A stretch of DNA of 64,000 bases from Deltaproteobacteria bacterium (GTDB lineage: Bacteria; Desulfobacterota; DSM-4660; Desulfatiglandales; HGW-15). The stretch lies in the NCBI GenBank assembly GCA_016926135.1, contig JAFGPH010000433.1, positions 1 to 64,000 on the forward strand, read 5' to 3'. Below the pieces are notes generated by a model. The model had not been told where the DNA came from. It worked only from the letters and a program-made list of their open reading frames with translations, and did not search any database. Both the position numbers and the translations under genes were made by a program. Positions 7,835 through 16,400 of the stretch are shown piece by piece (within the stretch, counting starts at the first letter, position 1; the number at the start of each line of letters is the position of its first letter).

Positions 7835-7954
7835 GGGACCAAGGGCCGTGCTGCAAAATCCTGTGGTCATCGTGACACACTGCAGGAAGTCTCACTTTGG
7901 AAAGCGGATTCGGGGCTTTCAGTTTTTCCCGACAAGCCCTGAAGAACTGCCTGC

Positions 7955-7992
7955 CTCATGAAGAGTTAACAGGGGATTCACATTCCTCTAAC
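7955..7992 (+). promoter_or_regulatory. PhoB-type box (4 repeats)
   Basis: CTCAT, TTAAC, TTCAC and CTAAC at exact 11-bp intervals, ending 41 bp before the STN-domain gene start. One of the clearest members of the set. Confidence 0.75.
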
Positions 7993-8033
7993 AAATCCAC
8001 GTCATCTTGTCGGATATGGGGAGAGGGAATCAC

Positions 8034-8945
8034 ATGGTAACAATACTCAAATGGGTGGGCGTGGCTTTGTTGCTGCTGACCCGCGTGTCCGCAGTCGCCG
8101 CGGCCACGGACGGGAAACCGCCGGGGTTGCATTACGGAAACGGTTTGGTGAGCTTGAAGGGAGGAGGAATGCAGCTCATGGAGGTCCTTGAAGGGATCTC
8201 GCGCTCTGCGGGTCTGGAGATCATCCTTTTCGACCTCCCCCGATCTTCGGCGCTACGCGCGGAGCTGCACCAGGTACCTTTGGAAGATGCCCTGAGCAGA
8301 ATACTCAGGGGATACAGCTACGCGATCATCCATCAACCGGGAAACGTGCCCGGAAACGTGCGGGTCTTTGAGAAGCCCCGCACTTTCACAAACCGTAAAG
8401 ACCGAGCGGCCACGGCAGATGAGCACCAGGATATCCCGGGAACAGGAGCAGGGGGTCTGGCGCCTGAACGGGTCTCGTCCTTTCCGCCTCGGAAAGCGAC
8501 CAACAGTGGGGGACGAGAGGCTGAACACAAGGTATCCGCTCCTTCTTCGGCGGCCGATCCCCAGTTCCGTTACAGCCCCTCCAGTCATGGAGGCCCTGGG
8601 TCAGCCACCCCCCTGCCCGTTACAGTATCAACCGATACAGCCGCTGAGGGCACTGAATCGCCCTCTCCCACAAGCAGTCCGGGCACAGGAGTGGCGGGGG
8701 CGCAATCCGCTTTACCGCAACAGGATGCCATGGAGACCGGCGGAGGAACGCCGGGACAGGTTGCCCCTGCTGGATACACGCGGGCCACGGGAGGAGGGAG
8801 CTACGAACAGTACCTCCAGCAGCGGATTGCCTCAGGCATTTCGGACAGGGAGTATGAGAAATGGGCGGCGGTGCGGGGCTCGGCATACGTCATGCACGAC
8901 AGGGAACGCCTGGCGAACCATCAGGCCATGATGGCGGGGCAGTGA
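8034..8945 (+). CDS. STN (secretin/TonB short N-terminal) domain protein
   Basis: 303 residues from the ATG preceded by GAGAGGG. A signal peptide (about residues 1-24) is followed by an STN-type domain (about residues 35-110) with the typical pattern of small strands and helices: VSLKGGGMQLMEVLEGISRS, then VPLEDALSRILRGYSYAI and VRVFEK. STN domains occur at the periplasmic N-terminus of secretins and TonB-dependent receptors. Here no secretin or barrel follows. The rest is a low-complexity Ser/Pro/Gly-rich linker with a short conserved-looking C-terminus (YEQYLQQRIASGISDREYEK). It lies directly upstream of the two-partner secretion cluster and has its own four-repeat box. A periplasmic adaptor role is inference. 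Confidence 0.75.
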   Translation: MVTILKWVGVALLLLTRVSAVAAATDGKPPGLHYGNGLVSLKGGGMQLMEVLEGISRSAGLEIILFDLPRSSALRAELHQVPLEDALSRILRGYSYAIIHQPGNVPGNVRVFEKPRTFTNRKDRAATADEHQDIPGTGAGGLAPERVSSFPPRKATNSGGREAEHKVSAPSSAADPQFRYSPSSHGGPGSATPLPVTVSTDTAAEGTESPSPTSSPGTGVAGAQSALPQQDAMETGGGTPGQVAPAGYTRATGGGSYEQYLQQRIASGISDREYEKWAAVRGSAYVMHDRERLANHQAMMAGQ

Positions 8946-9075
8946 GAGTCTGTTTGTGGCAAGGCGCCTGCCGGCTACTGCCAGCCATGTGTCGATCAGT
9001 GCAAACAGCCAGCATCAATGTGAGTGCCCCGCAAGGACAAGGTCACGCCTGAATCGCACTTCGTGGTGAGCAGTT

Positions 9076-9113
9076 CTAATCGGAATCTGACCGTTCCCTA
9101 AAGGAATCTTAAA
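9076..9113 (+). promoter_or_regulatory. PhoB-type box (4 repeats)
   Basis: CTAAT, CTGAC, CTAAA and TTAAA at exact 11-bp intervals upstream of the FKBP/thioredoxin lipoprotein gene. Confidence 0.65.
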
Positions 9114-9185
9114 CCTTCCCTGCGAGAAGTGAGGGGTGATGGCGTCTTTGTGAAAACGAAAAGGTTGGAAGGGAGTCATCTATCT

Positions 9186-11276
9186 ATGAGAGCGTTTCCT
9201 CGGATATCGACAATGTGTGTAAGGCCGCTTCTACTCCTCGCCGTTTCTGCCCTTCTGGCAGGGTGCGCCGCAACCAGGGAAGCCAAGGTGATCAAACCGG
9301 GGGATCTGATGCAGGTCCACTACACCTGCCGGCTCAAGGACGGAAGAATTGTGGACACCACCTCCGAAGACAAGGCACGTGATGAAAAGCAGGAGAAATC
9401 ACGGCTCTTCAAGCCTAGCCGCCAGGGGTATCAACCGATCCTCATGCAGGCTGGAGGCTTGGTGGCAGGGGCTCCAGAGGACGACCGCCAGAAGGGCTTC
9501 AAAGATCATATCGCGGTTCTCCTGGCAGAACGGGTGGTGGGACTCAGTACAGGCAAGGCCACATCCCTTGAGCTCAAGGGCGATCTCATGTCCTCGCTGA
9601 AGGACGAGGACCGCTATCTGCAGTTGGCCAGGATCTGGCGCTATCCCAAAGGGGAGACAGTGGCAAAGAAGCAGTATGAGGAGACCTTGGGAAAGGCGCC
9701 GGAGATCGGCCATGAGATACCCTGGCGCCCTCCCTTCACAGCAAGGGTGGTAGACGTCACGGAGCATTTCGTCAAACTCAAGATCTCCGTCCCCCCGGAC
9801 ACGGACATGGAAACCCCTTTTGGAACCGGAAAGATCAGGGACGCGGGAGTGCGATGGGAAGTCGACATAGACGCACGGGAGGGCACCCTTGTAAGGTCCG
9901 GGTCTCTGCTGGGACGCATTGTGGAGGTGGGCGAGAAGACGTTCAAGGTGGACTTCGGCTATCCCTTTGGAAACGAGCCCCTTCTCTGTGAAGTCATGGC
10001 CGAACCCGCCTCGAAGCACCAGGTCGGGAAACTGGCTCAGACCTCGAGCCAAAAGGGCGGAAGGAAGGCCAAACACAAGCGCTCCGGTGACGCTCCAAGT
10101 GACACACCAGATAGGAAAGAAGCCCCGAAACGCTCTGCGATGCTGAAGGAGGAGGCGGCCGTTGAACTGACGGGAAAGGGCACGGTTGGAAGTCAGACAG
10201 GGAAGTCCGAGCCCCTGAAGGTGGAGACAGGCGATCTGGTGGAGGTCGATTACGAGGCGACCCTGGATGACGGAACCCTGGTTCAGACCACTCGCCGGGA
10301 GGCTTTCGATGATCCTGCCGCGAAGAAGCACGCCTGGTCCAGGCAGCCACAAGTCTTCGGACCCATTGAGATTATCGCAGGGGAACGAACTGTTTTTCCA
10401 GGGCTCGGTGATGCCGTGGCAGGCATGACTCGGGGCGAAAAGAAGGAGGTACCCCTTGTCCCCGACATGGCCTTCGGCCCGAAGGATCCCAAGAGGATCG
10501 TGAAATTCGACTCAATCAAGCGGTTCCCGAAAATAGGCTTCGTCAACGCAAAGGAATACACTCAGCGGTTCGGGACGTTTCCGGTCAAGGGCAAGGAAGT
10601 GCAGTTCACGCCCTACTTCAAATCCCGCGTGATCGAGGTCACCGAGAACCATGTGAAGCTTAAGGCCCTGGCCCGGCATGGCGAGCGCGTGAAGAACGAC
10701 TTCGGCGGATACACCGAAACCCGGATAGAAGGGGATGAGGTCTTGCTCCAACTGATCCCCGAAATCGGGGCGCCGTTTGAAATGGAAGGCAAGAGGGGTG
10801 TCATCAAGGCCTATGACGACAAGACCTTTACCGTGGACTACAATCACCCTCTCGCCGGAGAACCCGTGGTGCTGGAGGTTGAGGTCCTGTCAGTGATCAA
10901 GGCATCGGAGCTGAAGGCCGTGAAACTCCCATGGCTGGAGGATCATGACCAGGGGGTAGAGAGAGCACGACTTGAGGGCAAGCCGGCTTTTCTGCTCCTC
11001 TACGCAGCCTGGTGCTCCTGGAGCAAGAAGATCATGAACGAGAGCCTGGAAGACCCGAGGCTCAAGATGATGAAAGACCAGTTCGTGTGGGTCAAGGTGA
11101 ACTCCGACGAGCACAAGGACATTCACGAGCTTTATGAGCAGAAGGGGTTCCCGTTGGTGGTGGTGCTGAACCCCAAGGGCGAGGTGATCAAGAAGATCGA
11201 CGGGTACAGGGACGGCGGGGCGCTGGCCAGGGAGTTGAAGGGGATGCTGGGGGAGCAGGTGGCACAAAAGAAGTGA
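9186..11276 (+). CDS. Lipoprotein with two FKBP-type domains and a thioredoxin-like domain
   Basis: 696 residues. A lipobox (LAVSALLAGC) anchors it to a membrane. Two FKBP/SlyD-like peptidyl-prolyl isomerase repeats follow (about residues 30-270 and 345-580). Each starts with a GDLxxVxYxxxLxDGxxVxTT pattern. The second has the FPGLGDAVAGMTRGEKKEV core, and both end with SlyD-like strands (VDYNHPLAGEPVVLEVEV). The C-terminus (about residues 590-690) is thioredoxin-like, but the active site reads AAWCSWSKK, so the second Cys is Ser. A classical disulfide oxidoreductase cycle is therefore unlikely; it could be monothiol or a binding domain. It lies just upstream of TpsB/TpsA, suggesting a periplasmic chaperone for the giant exoprotein (inference). 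The start at 9186 follows GGAAGGGAG at somewhat long spacing. Confidence 0.85.
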   Translation: MRAFPRISTMCVRPLLLLAVSALLAGCAATREAKVIKPGDLMQVHYTCRLKDGRIVDTTSEDKARDEKQEKSRLFKPSRQGYQPILMQAGGLVAGAPEDDRQKGFKDHIAVLLAERVVGLSTGKATSLELKGDLMSSLKDEDRYLQLARIWRYPKGETVAKKQYEETLGKAPEIGHEIPWRPPFTARVVDVTEHFVKLKISVPPDTDMETPFGTGKIRDAGVRWEVDIDAREGTLVRSGSLLGRIVEVGEKTFKVDFGYPFGNEPLLCEVMAEPASKHQVGKLAQTSSQKGGRKAKHKRSGDAPSDTPDRKEAPKRSAMLKEEAAVELTGKGTVGSQTGKSEPLKVETGDLVEVDYEATLDDGTLVQTTRREAFDDPAAKKHAWSRQPQVFGPIEIIAGERTVFPGLGDAVAGMTRGEKKEVPLVPDMAFGPKDPKRIVKFDSIKRFPKIGFVNAKEYTQRFGTFPVKGKEVQFTPYFKSRVIEVTENHVKLKALARHGERVKNDFGGYTETRIEGDEVLLQLIPEIGAPFEMEGKRGVIKAYDDKTFTVDYNHPLAGEPVVLEVEVLSVIKASELKAVKLPWLEDHDQGVERARLEGKPAFLLLYAAWCSWSKKIMNESLEDPRLKMMKDQFVWVKVNSDEHKDIHELYEQKGFPLVVVLNPKGEVIKKIDGYRDGGALARELKGMLGEQVAQKK

Positions 11277-11390
11277 TGTGAAGAAGATCTCTCGCAGAGC
11301 ACGCAGAGGTCACAGTGAAGTGAAGGCGCTTCCTGTCACTGACCCGATCGGGATCGGCCGTAAGCAGAAGACTATTGGCGATCCCCTACT

Positions 11391-11428
11391 TTAACCGAAC
11401 GCAAACAATCCGCTAAAGGATTCTGAAC
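11391..11428 (+). promoter_or_regulatory. PhoB-type box (4 repeats)
   Basis: TTAAC, CAAAC, CTAAA and TGAAC at exact 11-bp intervals, about 150 bp before the TpsB gene. The second and fourth copies diverge from the consensus. Confidence 0.6.
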
Positions 11429-11580
11429 ACGCGATTGGGAAAAAGGATCCCAAAGTCAGGGTATGCGTTCATCAGTGGTGCTACTGCTGCCTTGGCGACA
11501 TTTGCGCTTCACCCGCCGTTTCTGTGGCGGGCTTTGCGTGAGACACCTCCTGATCGGCACTAAAACCAGAAACGTGAACT

Positions 11581-13215
11581 TTGAAACACGAGAACGGCAA
11601 GAGATGGGGGCTTACCAGAAGATGGATCCGGGGCCTGCTGAAGGCGGGGCTGCTCTTTGCCGTGCTCTTTGCGCCGAGGGTATTCTGTCACGCCCAGCAA
11701 CAGCAGGAGCAGACGGTCACCTTCGAGATCCGGCTCTTTGAAATCAAGGGGAACACCCTCTTCGACGAATTCGACATCGAGCAGGTCCTGAGGCCCTTTG
11801 CGGGCCCGGAGAAGACCGCCGAGGACGTGGAAAAGGCCAGGGACGCCCTGGAGAAGCTCTACCACGAAAAGGGTTACCCCGCCGTGTTCGTGAACATCCC
11901 GGAGCAGACCGTGGAAGAAGGCACTGTGCGACTCCAGGTGATCGAGAGCCGGATCGGTCGGGTCAAGGTCTCGGGGAACCGCTATTTCAGCAGGACCAAG
12001 ATCCGCAAGAAGCTCGCCTCCCTCCAGCCCGGGGAAATCCTCTATGTGCCGGCCGTGCAGGAGGACCTCGCCATCATCAACCGGAACCCGGACCTCAAGG
12101 TGGCCCCTGTGCTCGCACCGGGGAGAGAACTGGGGCTGATCGACGTGGAACTCAAGGTGGCGGACCGGCTGCCCCTGCACGGCAGCCTGGAGCTGAACAA
12201 CCGCTCCACCCATGACACCACGGATCTCAGGGCGAACGCCCTCATTCGTTATGACAACCTCTGGCAGAAGGAGCACTCGGTTTCCGTCCAGTACCAGACC
12301 TCCCCCCAGGACATGGATGAGGTGCAGGTGATCGCAGGGTCCTACGTGCTCCCCGCCCCGTGGAACGAGGATTTCCTGGTGGCCCTCTACGGGGTATGGT
12401 CGGACAGCGAGACCGCATTCGGCGAGGGTTTCCGGGTGACGGGCAAGGGGAACATCTTCGGGGCGCGACTGGTGATGCCCCTGCCGGGAAAAGACGCTTA
12501 CAACCACAACGTGACCGCAGGCCTGGATTACAAGAACTTCGACGAGACCCTGGGGTTCCTGAGCGAGGCCGAGGGGGGGGTGAAGACGCCCATGCGATAT
12601 CTGCCACTCCTCTTCTCTTATAACGGTACCCTGCAGGATTCGTGGGGCCAAACCCGCTTCAGTGGGGGCCTCAACATGGTCTTTAGGGGCCTGGTGACGG
12701 ATCAGAGGCAGTTCGAGGTGAAGCGCTACCAGGCCAAGGGCAACTACCTCTTCGCCACCCTGGGCGTGGAGAGGATGCAGAAACTGCCTTTTGGCTTCGG
12801 TCTTTTCGCGAAGCTGGACGGCCAGATCGCGGACCAGCCCCTCATCTCCAACGAGCAATTCACGGCGGGCGGCATGGAGAGCGTGAGGGGGTACAAGGAG
12901 AGCGAGGTGCTGGGCGATGACGCCATCCACGGGACCATCGAGTTGCTTGGCCCTGACTTGGGGGACCTGGTGGGGCTCACGGGAAAGGTGCAGTTCCTGC
13001 CCTTCCTGTTCTACGACTTTGCCACCCTCCGCACCCAGGAGCCCCTGCCGGAACAGGACGAGTGGCAGACCATCCAGGGCGTGGGGGTGGGGGTGAGAGG
13101 CAAGATCTCCAAGTACGTGGAATATGAGGTGTCGGCTGCAAGGGCGCTGGAGGATACGGACAAGGTGGTGAGCGGGGATTACGAGGTGTACTTCAAGGTG
13201 AAGGCGGCGTTTTGA
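11581..13215 (+). CDS. TpsB: ShlB/FhaC-family outer-membrane transporter
   Basis: 544 residues. It has a basic N-terminus with a hydrophobic signal (LLKAGLLFAVLFAPRVFC), a POTRA_2 domain (about residues 45-120, FEIRLFEIKGNTLFDEFDIE), a second POTRA (RIGRVKVSGNRYFSRTKIRK onward), and a ~330-residue beta-barrel with the family's FTAGGMESVRGYKE motif near residue 430. TpsB proteins are the outer-membrane pores of two-partner secretion and export a TpsA partner, here the giant ORF next door. The start is TTG 11581, the first in-frame option after a stop, and has no good ribosome-binding site. A later start is possible but would damage the signal. Confidence 0.92.
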   Translation: MKHENGKRWGLTRRWIRGLLKAGLLFAVLFAPRVFCHAQQQQEQTVTFEIRLFEIKGNTLFDEFDIEQVLRPFAGPEKTAEDVEKARDALEKLYHEKGYPAVFVNIPEQTVEEGTVRLQVIESRIGRVKVSGNRYFSRTKIRKKLASLQPGEILYVPAVQEDLAIINRNPDLKVAPVLAPGRELGLIDVELKVADRLPLHGSLELNNRSTHDTTDLRANALIRYDNLWQKEHSVSVQYQTSPQDMDEVQVIAGSYVLPAPWNEDFLVALYGVWSDSETAFGEGFRVTGKGNIFGARLVMPLPGKDAYNHNVTAGLDYKNFDETLGFLSEAEGGVKTPMRYLPLLFSYNGTLQDSWGQTRFSGGLNMVFRGLVTDQRQFEVKRYQAKGNYLFATLGVERMQKLPFGFGLFAKLDGQIADQPLISNEQFTAGGMESVRGYKESEVLGDDAIHGTIELLGPDLGDLVGLTGKVQFLPFLFYDFATLRTQEPLPEQDEWQTIQGVGVGVRGKISKYVEYEVSAARALEDTDKVVSGDYEVYFKVKAAF

Positions 13216-13266
13216 TGTTCACCGCCCGCTTCGCTAGAGACGCAGAGACCGCGGAGACTATGTTTC

Positions 13267-13298
13267 TTCCCTTTGGTGGGAGATACCACCAAAGGGAA
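13267..13298. repeat. Strong hairpin in the tpsB-tpsA gap
   Basis: A perfect 13-bp inverted repeat (TTCCCTTTGGTGG / CCACCAAAGGGAA) with a 6-nt loop, between tpsB and tpsA. There is no T-tract behind it. It may stabilise mRNA or attenuate read-through. Role not shown. Confidence 0.7.
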
Positions 13299-13396
13299 AG
13301 ATGTCAGCCCTTCGGGCAAGATTCACAGAGTCTCTTCTGGGAGAAGGACTCTATCAAGGGTAAGGCGACGATCGGAAGAAGCATGAGCATCCCCTT

Positions 13397-13466
13397 TTGC
13401 CTTCCGGCCTCTCACCGGAAGGCAACGAAGAGATAGGCTCTGCGAACTCTGCGCCTCCGCGGTGAG
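13397..13466. repeat. Palindromic dispersed repeat, copy 2
   Basis: An 11-bp perfect inverted repeat (TTGCCTTCCGG / CCGGAAGGCAA), then AGATAGGCTCTGCG and CTCCGCGGTGAG. Same layout as copy 1 at 4437-4500. It ends about 20 bp before the start of the giant exoprotein gene. Confidence 0.75.
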
Positions 13467-13485
13467 ATTTGAAGAGGGCATGCAT

Positions 13486-16400
13486 ATGAAGAAGGCAAGA
13501 AGACTGCTCCCGGCACTAGGCATAGCTGCCTGGCTGGCATGGGTGCCTGCTCCTGCGCTTTGCGGGCCCACCATTCCCGGGCTCTACTCCAACTACACGG
13601 CGCCGCTGCCGAACGCCCTGCCCGTACCCAAAACGGGCGGGACCTTTGAGGGGAACTGGACCAGGGACGACGCCATCAACAAGCTGACGGTGAACCAGAA
13701 CAAAGAAAAGGCCGTCTTTGAATGGGACACCTTCAACATCGGGGAAAAGGCCTGGACCCACTTCAATCAGGAAAACTCCGACTGGGTGGCCCTCAACCGG
13801 ATCTACGACGCCAACCCCAGCATGATTTTCGGCAAGCTCACGGCGGACGGCAAGGTCTACCTCATCAACCACAATGGCATCCTCTTCGGCCCCAGCTCCA
13901 GGGTGAATGTGCATTCCCTCATCGCCTCCTCCCTGCAGATGACCAACAAGGATTTCCTGGACGCCGTGCTCAGGTTTAAGGCGGGCGAGTATGACCGGAC
14001 CACAGACACCATCGACCCCCTGAAGTCCAATCCGAATGCCGTGGTCTCCAACCATGGGGAGATTGAAACGGACGTGCTGGGGTCAGTCTTTCTGTTGGCC
14101 CCAAGGGTAGAGAATGCGGGCAGCATCACCAGCCCTTCGGGCCAAATCGGCCTTGCGGCCGGTGAGGACATCGAAGTCAACCCGGGGAACACCGTCACAG
14201 TCAACAATGCGGGGGCGGCAGTGAATTATGCCCACAACCTGGAAACCGGCAGCTTGATCGCCGACACGGGCCTGGTCGGGATGTACGGCCGCGAGGTATG
14301 GCAGGAAGGGCTGATTCGATCCGTCACCGCCATTAAGAAGGGCGGTTCCATCGAGCTGCGGGCCTCCGACCGCGTCTATACCGGGGAAAAAAGCCTGACG
14401 ACCACTGCCATCTCGAACTCCACTGAGACTGCCCATAGCTCCTTTCCCTTCGAAGGAGGCCGTATCGATATCGGGGGTCTTGCCGGCGGCACCACAGTGG
14501 GGCTCATCGAGCACTGGGGGGAAATCGTGGCGCCCGCAGGCACGGTCAATCTCCTTGGGGAGAACAGGGTATTCCTCGGTTCGGGGAGCCTGATCGACGT
14601 GAGCGGAAGCTGGGTGGATCTGCCGGCCGAGGCAGTGATCACAAGCGTGCAACTCAACAGCAATGAGCTGCGTGACGCCTTTTCCCAGAAGGGGGGGCTC
14701 CTGCAGGGAGAGAAGATTGAAGTCAACAAACTGACCGGATCGACCATCGGGGACCTCTCCGAACACCTCGATTCAGAAGAGGTGATGGCACTGGAGCGGA
14801 GCACGTACGGCGGCAGAATCACCATAAGGGTGACGGGCGATTCCGGAGACATCATCATGAAGGAGGGCGCTCGCATACACTTCTCTGGCGGCGGAATACG
14901 GTATGGTGAAGGGCATGTGGCGACCACGAAGCTCCTGGCTGGAAAAAGGTTGTACGACATCAACGAGGCACCTGAGTATATGCTTTTTGACAGGATCATG
15001 GGACTTCATGAGACGTACCATCAGAGGTACGGCGTTGTGGAAAGCTTCGAAGGCCTGTACATGGGGGGTGCCTCTCCGGTGAAAGACTACTGGGCAGGCC
15101 ATGTGGAGGCAAGGGACGCAGGCACCCTCATGCTGATCGCCAAGAGGATCGTCCTGGACGGCGAGATCAAGGGTAGCGTTGAGAAGGGTCTGTACCAGAA
15201 GGAGGCGTCCGAGTCCGAGGACGAAAACGAGAAACAGACCAAGGCCGGCCTGCGCGAGCCGGCGGGAGGCACCCTGATCATTGGGGATCCACTGGATGAC
15301 GACGCTGCGCCTGCAAGTGGGATGCATAGATTTGTCGTGGATAGCGTCATTATCAAGGCCGATGCAACTCCTGCCGGGGATGACCTTGGTCCGGATCCCG
15401 TCTTGTTCCCTTTCCCGGAAGAACGGGAGGGGAGAACCCTGCTTTCGGCCGAAATTTTGAATGCGGCGGGCCTCAGCAACCTGCAGATCTACACAAACGG
15501 CCTCTTTGAAACAGAGGCCGACGCCCGGGTTTCCCTGAGACCGGGGAATTGGAAAGAAGGATGGGTCGACGCAGACAACAAGCCCATCGGAAGATTCTAT
15601 GCCGTGGCGGGGAGCATCCTCCATCGAGGAGAAGTGAGCGTGCCGGCCGGAACCATCCGCATGATCGTCCGGGACACGATGACGGATTTCCCTGCGGGCG
15701 AAAAGAAAGTCGTGCTGCCGGGCGGGAGCAGGCTCAATGCAGCCGGGGAGCGGATCGACAACAGCCTGGCAGGGCAAGGGAACTCCGACGCATCCATTCA
15801 GTCCGGGCACATACACGGGGGAAGCATCAGGATAGCGGATGAAACTGCAGGTGGGCAGGGAGTCTTCATCTTGCCTGATGCGCAGATAGACGTGAGCGGG
15901 GGGTACGAGATCAATGAAGAGGGCAAGGTGAGCGGAGGCGATGCCGGGGCACTAGAAATCGCAGGTCCAACCCTCTTTCTCCTGGGTGAAGTGAAGGGGC
16001 TTTCTCTTCCCGGCAAGCAAGGAGGAAGGCTTTCTCTGAGTCAGAATGAGTTTCTAATTATGCCTTTTGATATTTACAGCCAGTCTGTAGATCTTCTCAA
16101 AGCGGGAACCGAATTTGCGCGGCAAAACCGAGAAGACACACTAGAATTACTCAATAGATATTTCGTCCTCAATAATATGGATCGAATTTCTACTGAACAG
16201 CTTACTGCTGCAACTGCAAATATCGAAAACAGTATTCCGTTACTTCGGAGGAATGACCTTGTTACGGTCGGCCCCATGTTCTTTAAGCGGGATAGAGACA
16301 GTACAGGATTTGCACACATTGAACTCATGAGCCTGGGTGATTTGGTGGTAGAGCCTGGTGTGAACCTGGAACCTTCTTGGGCGAGGCTTCCCATGCCGGA

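Noticed and set aside
5000..8000. Sigma-54 promoters or c-di-GMP riboswitches upstream of PEP-CTERM genes
   Set aside because: Looked for the GG-N10-GC pattern and the riboswitch core words; found no acceptable match.
11463..11741. ORF in the leader of tpsB
   Set aside because: It overlaps the well-supported tpsB gene in another frame and lacks any family signal.
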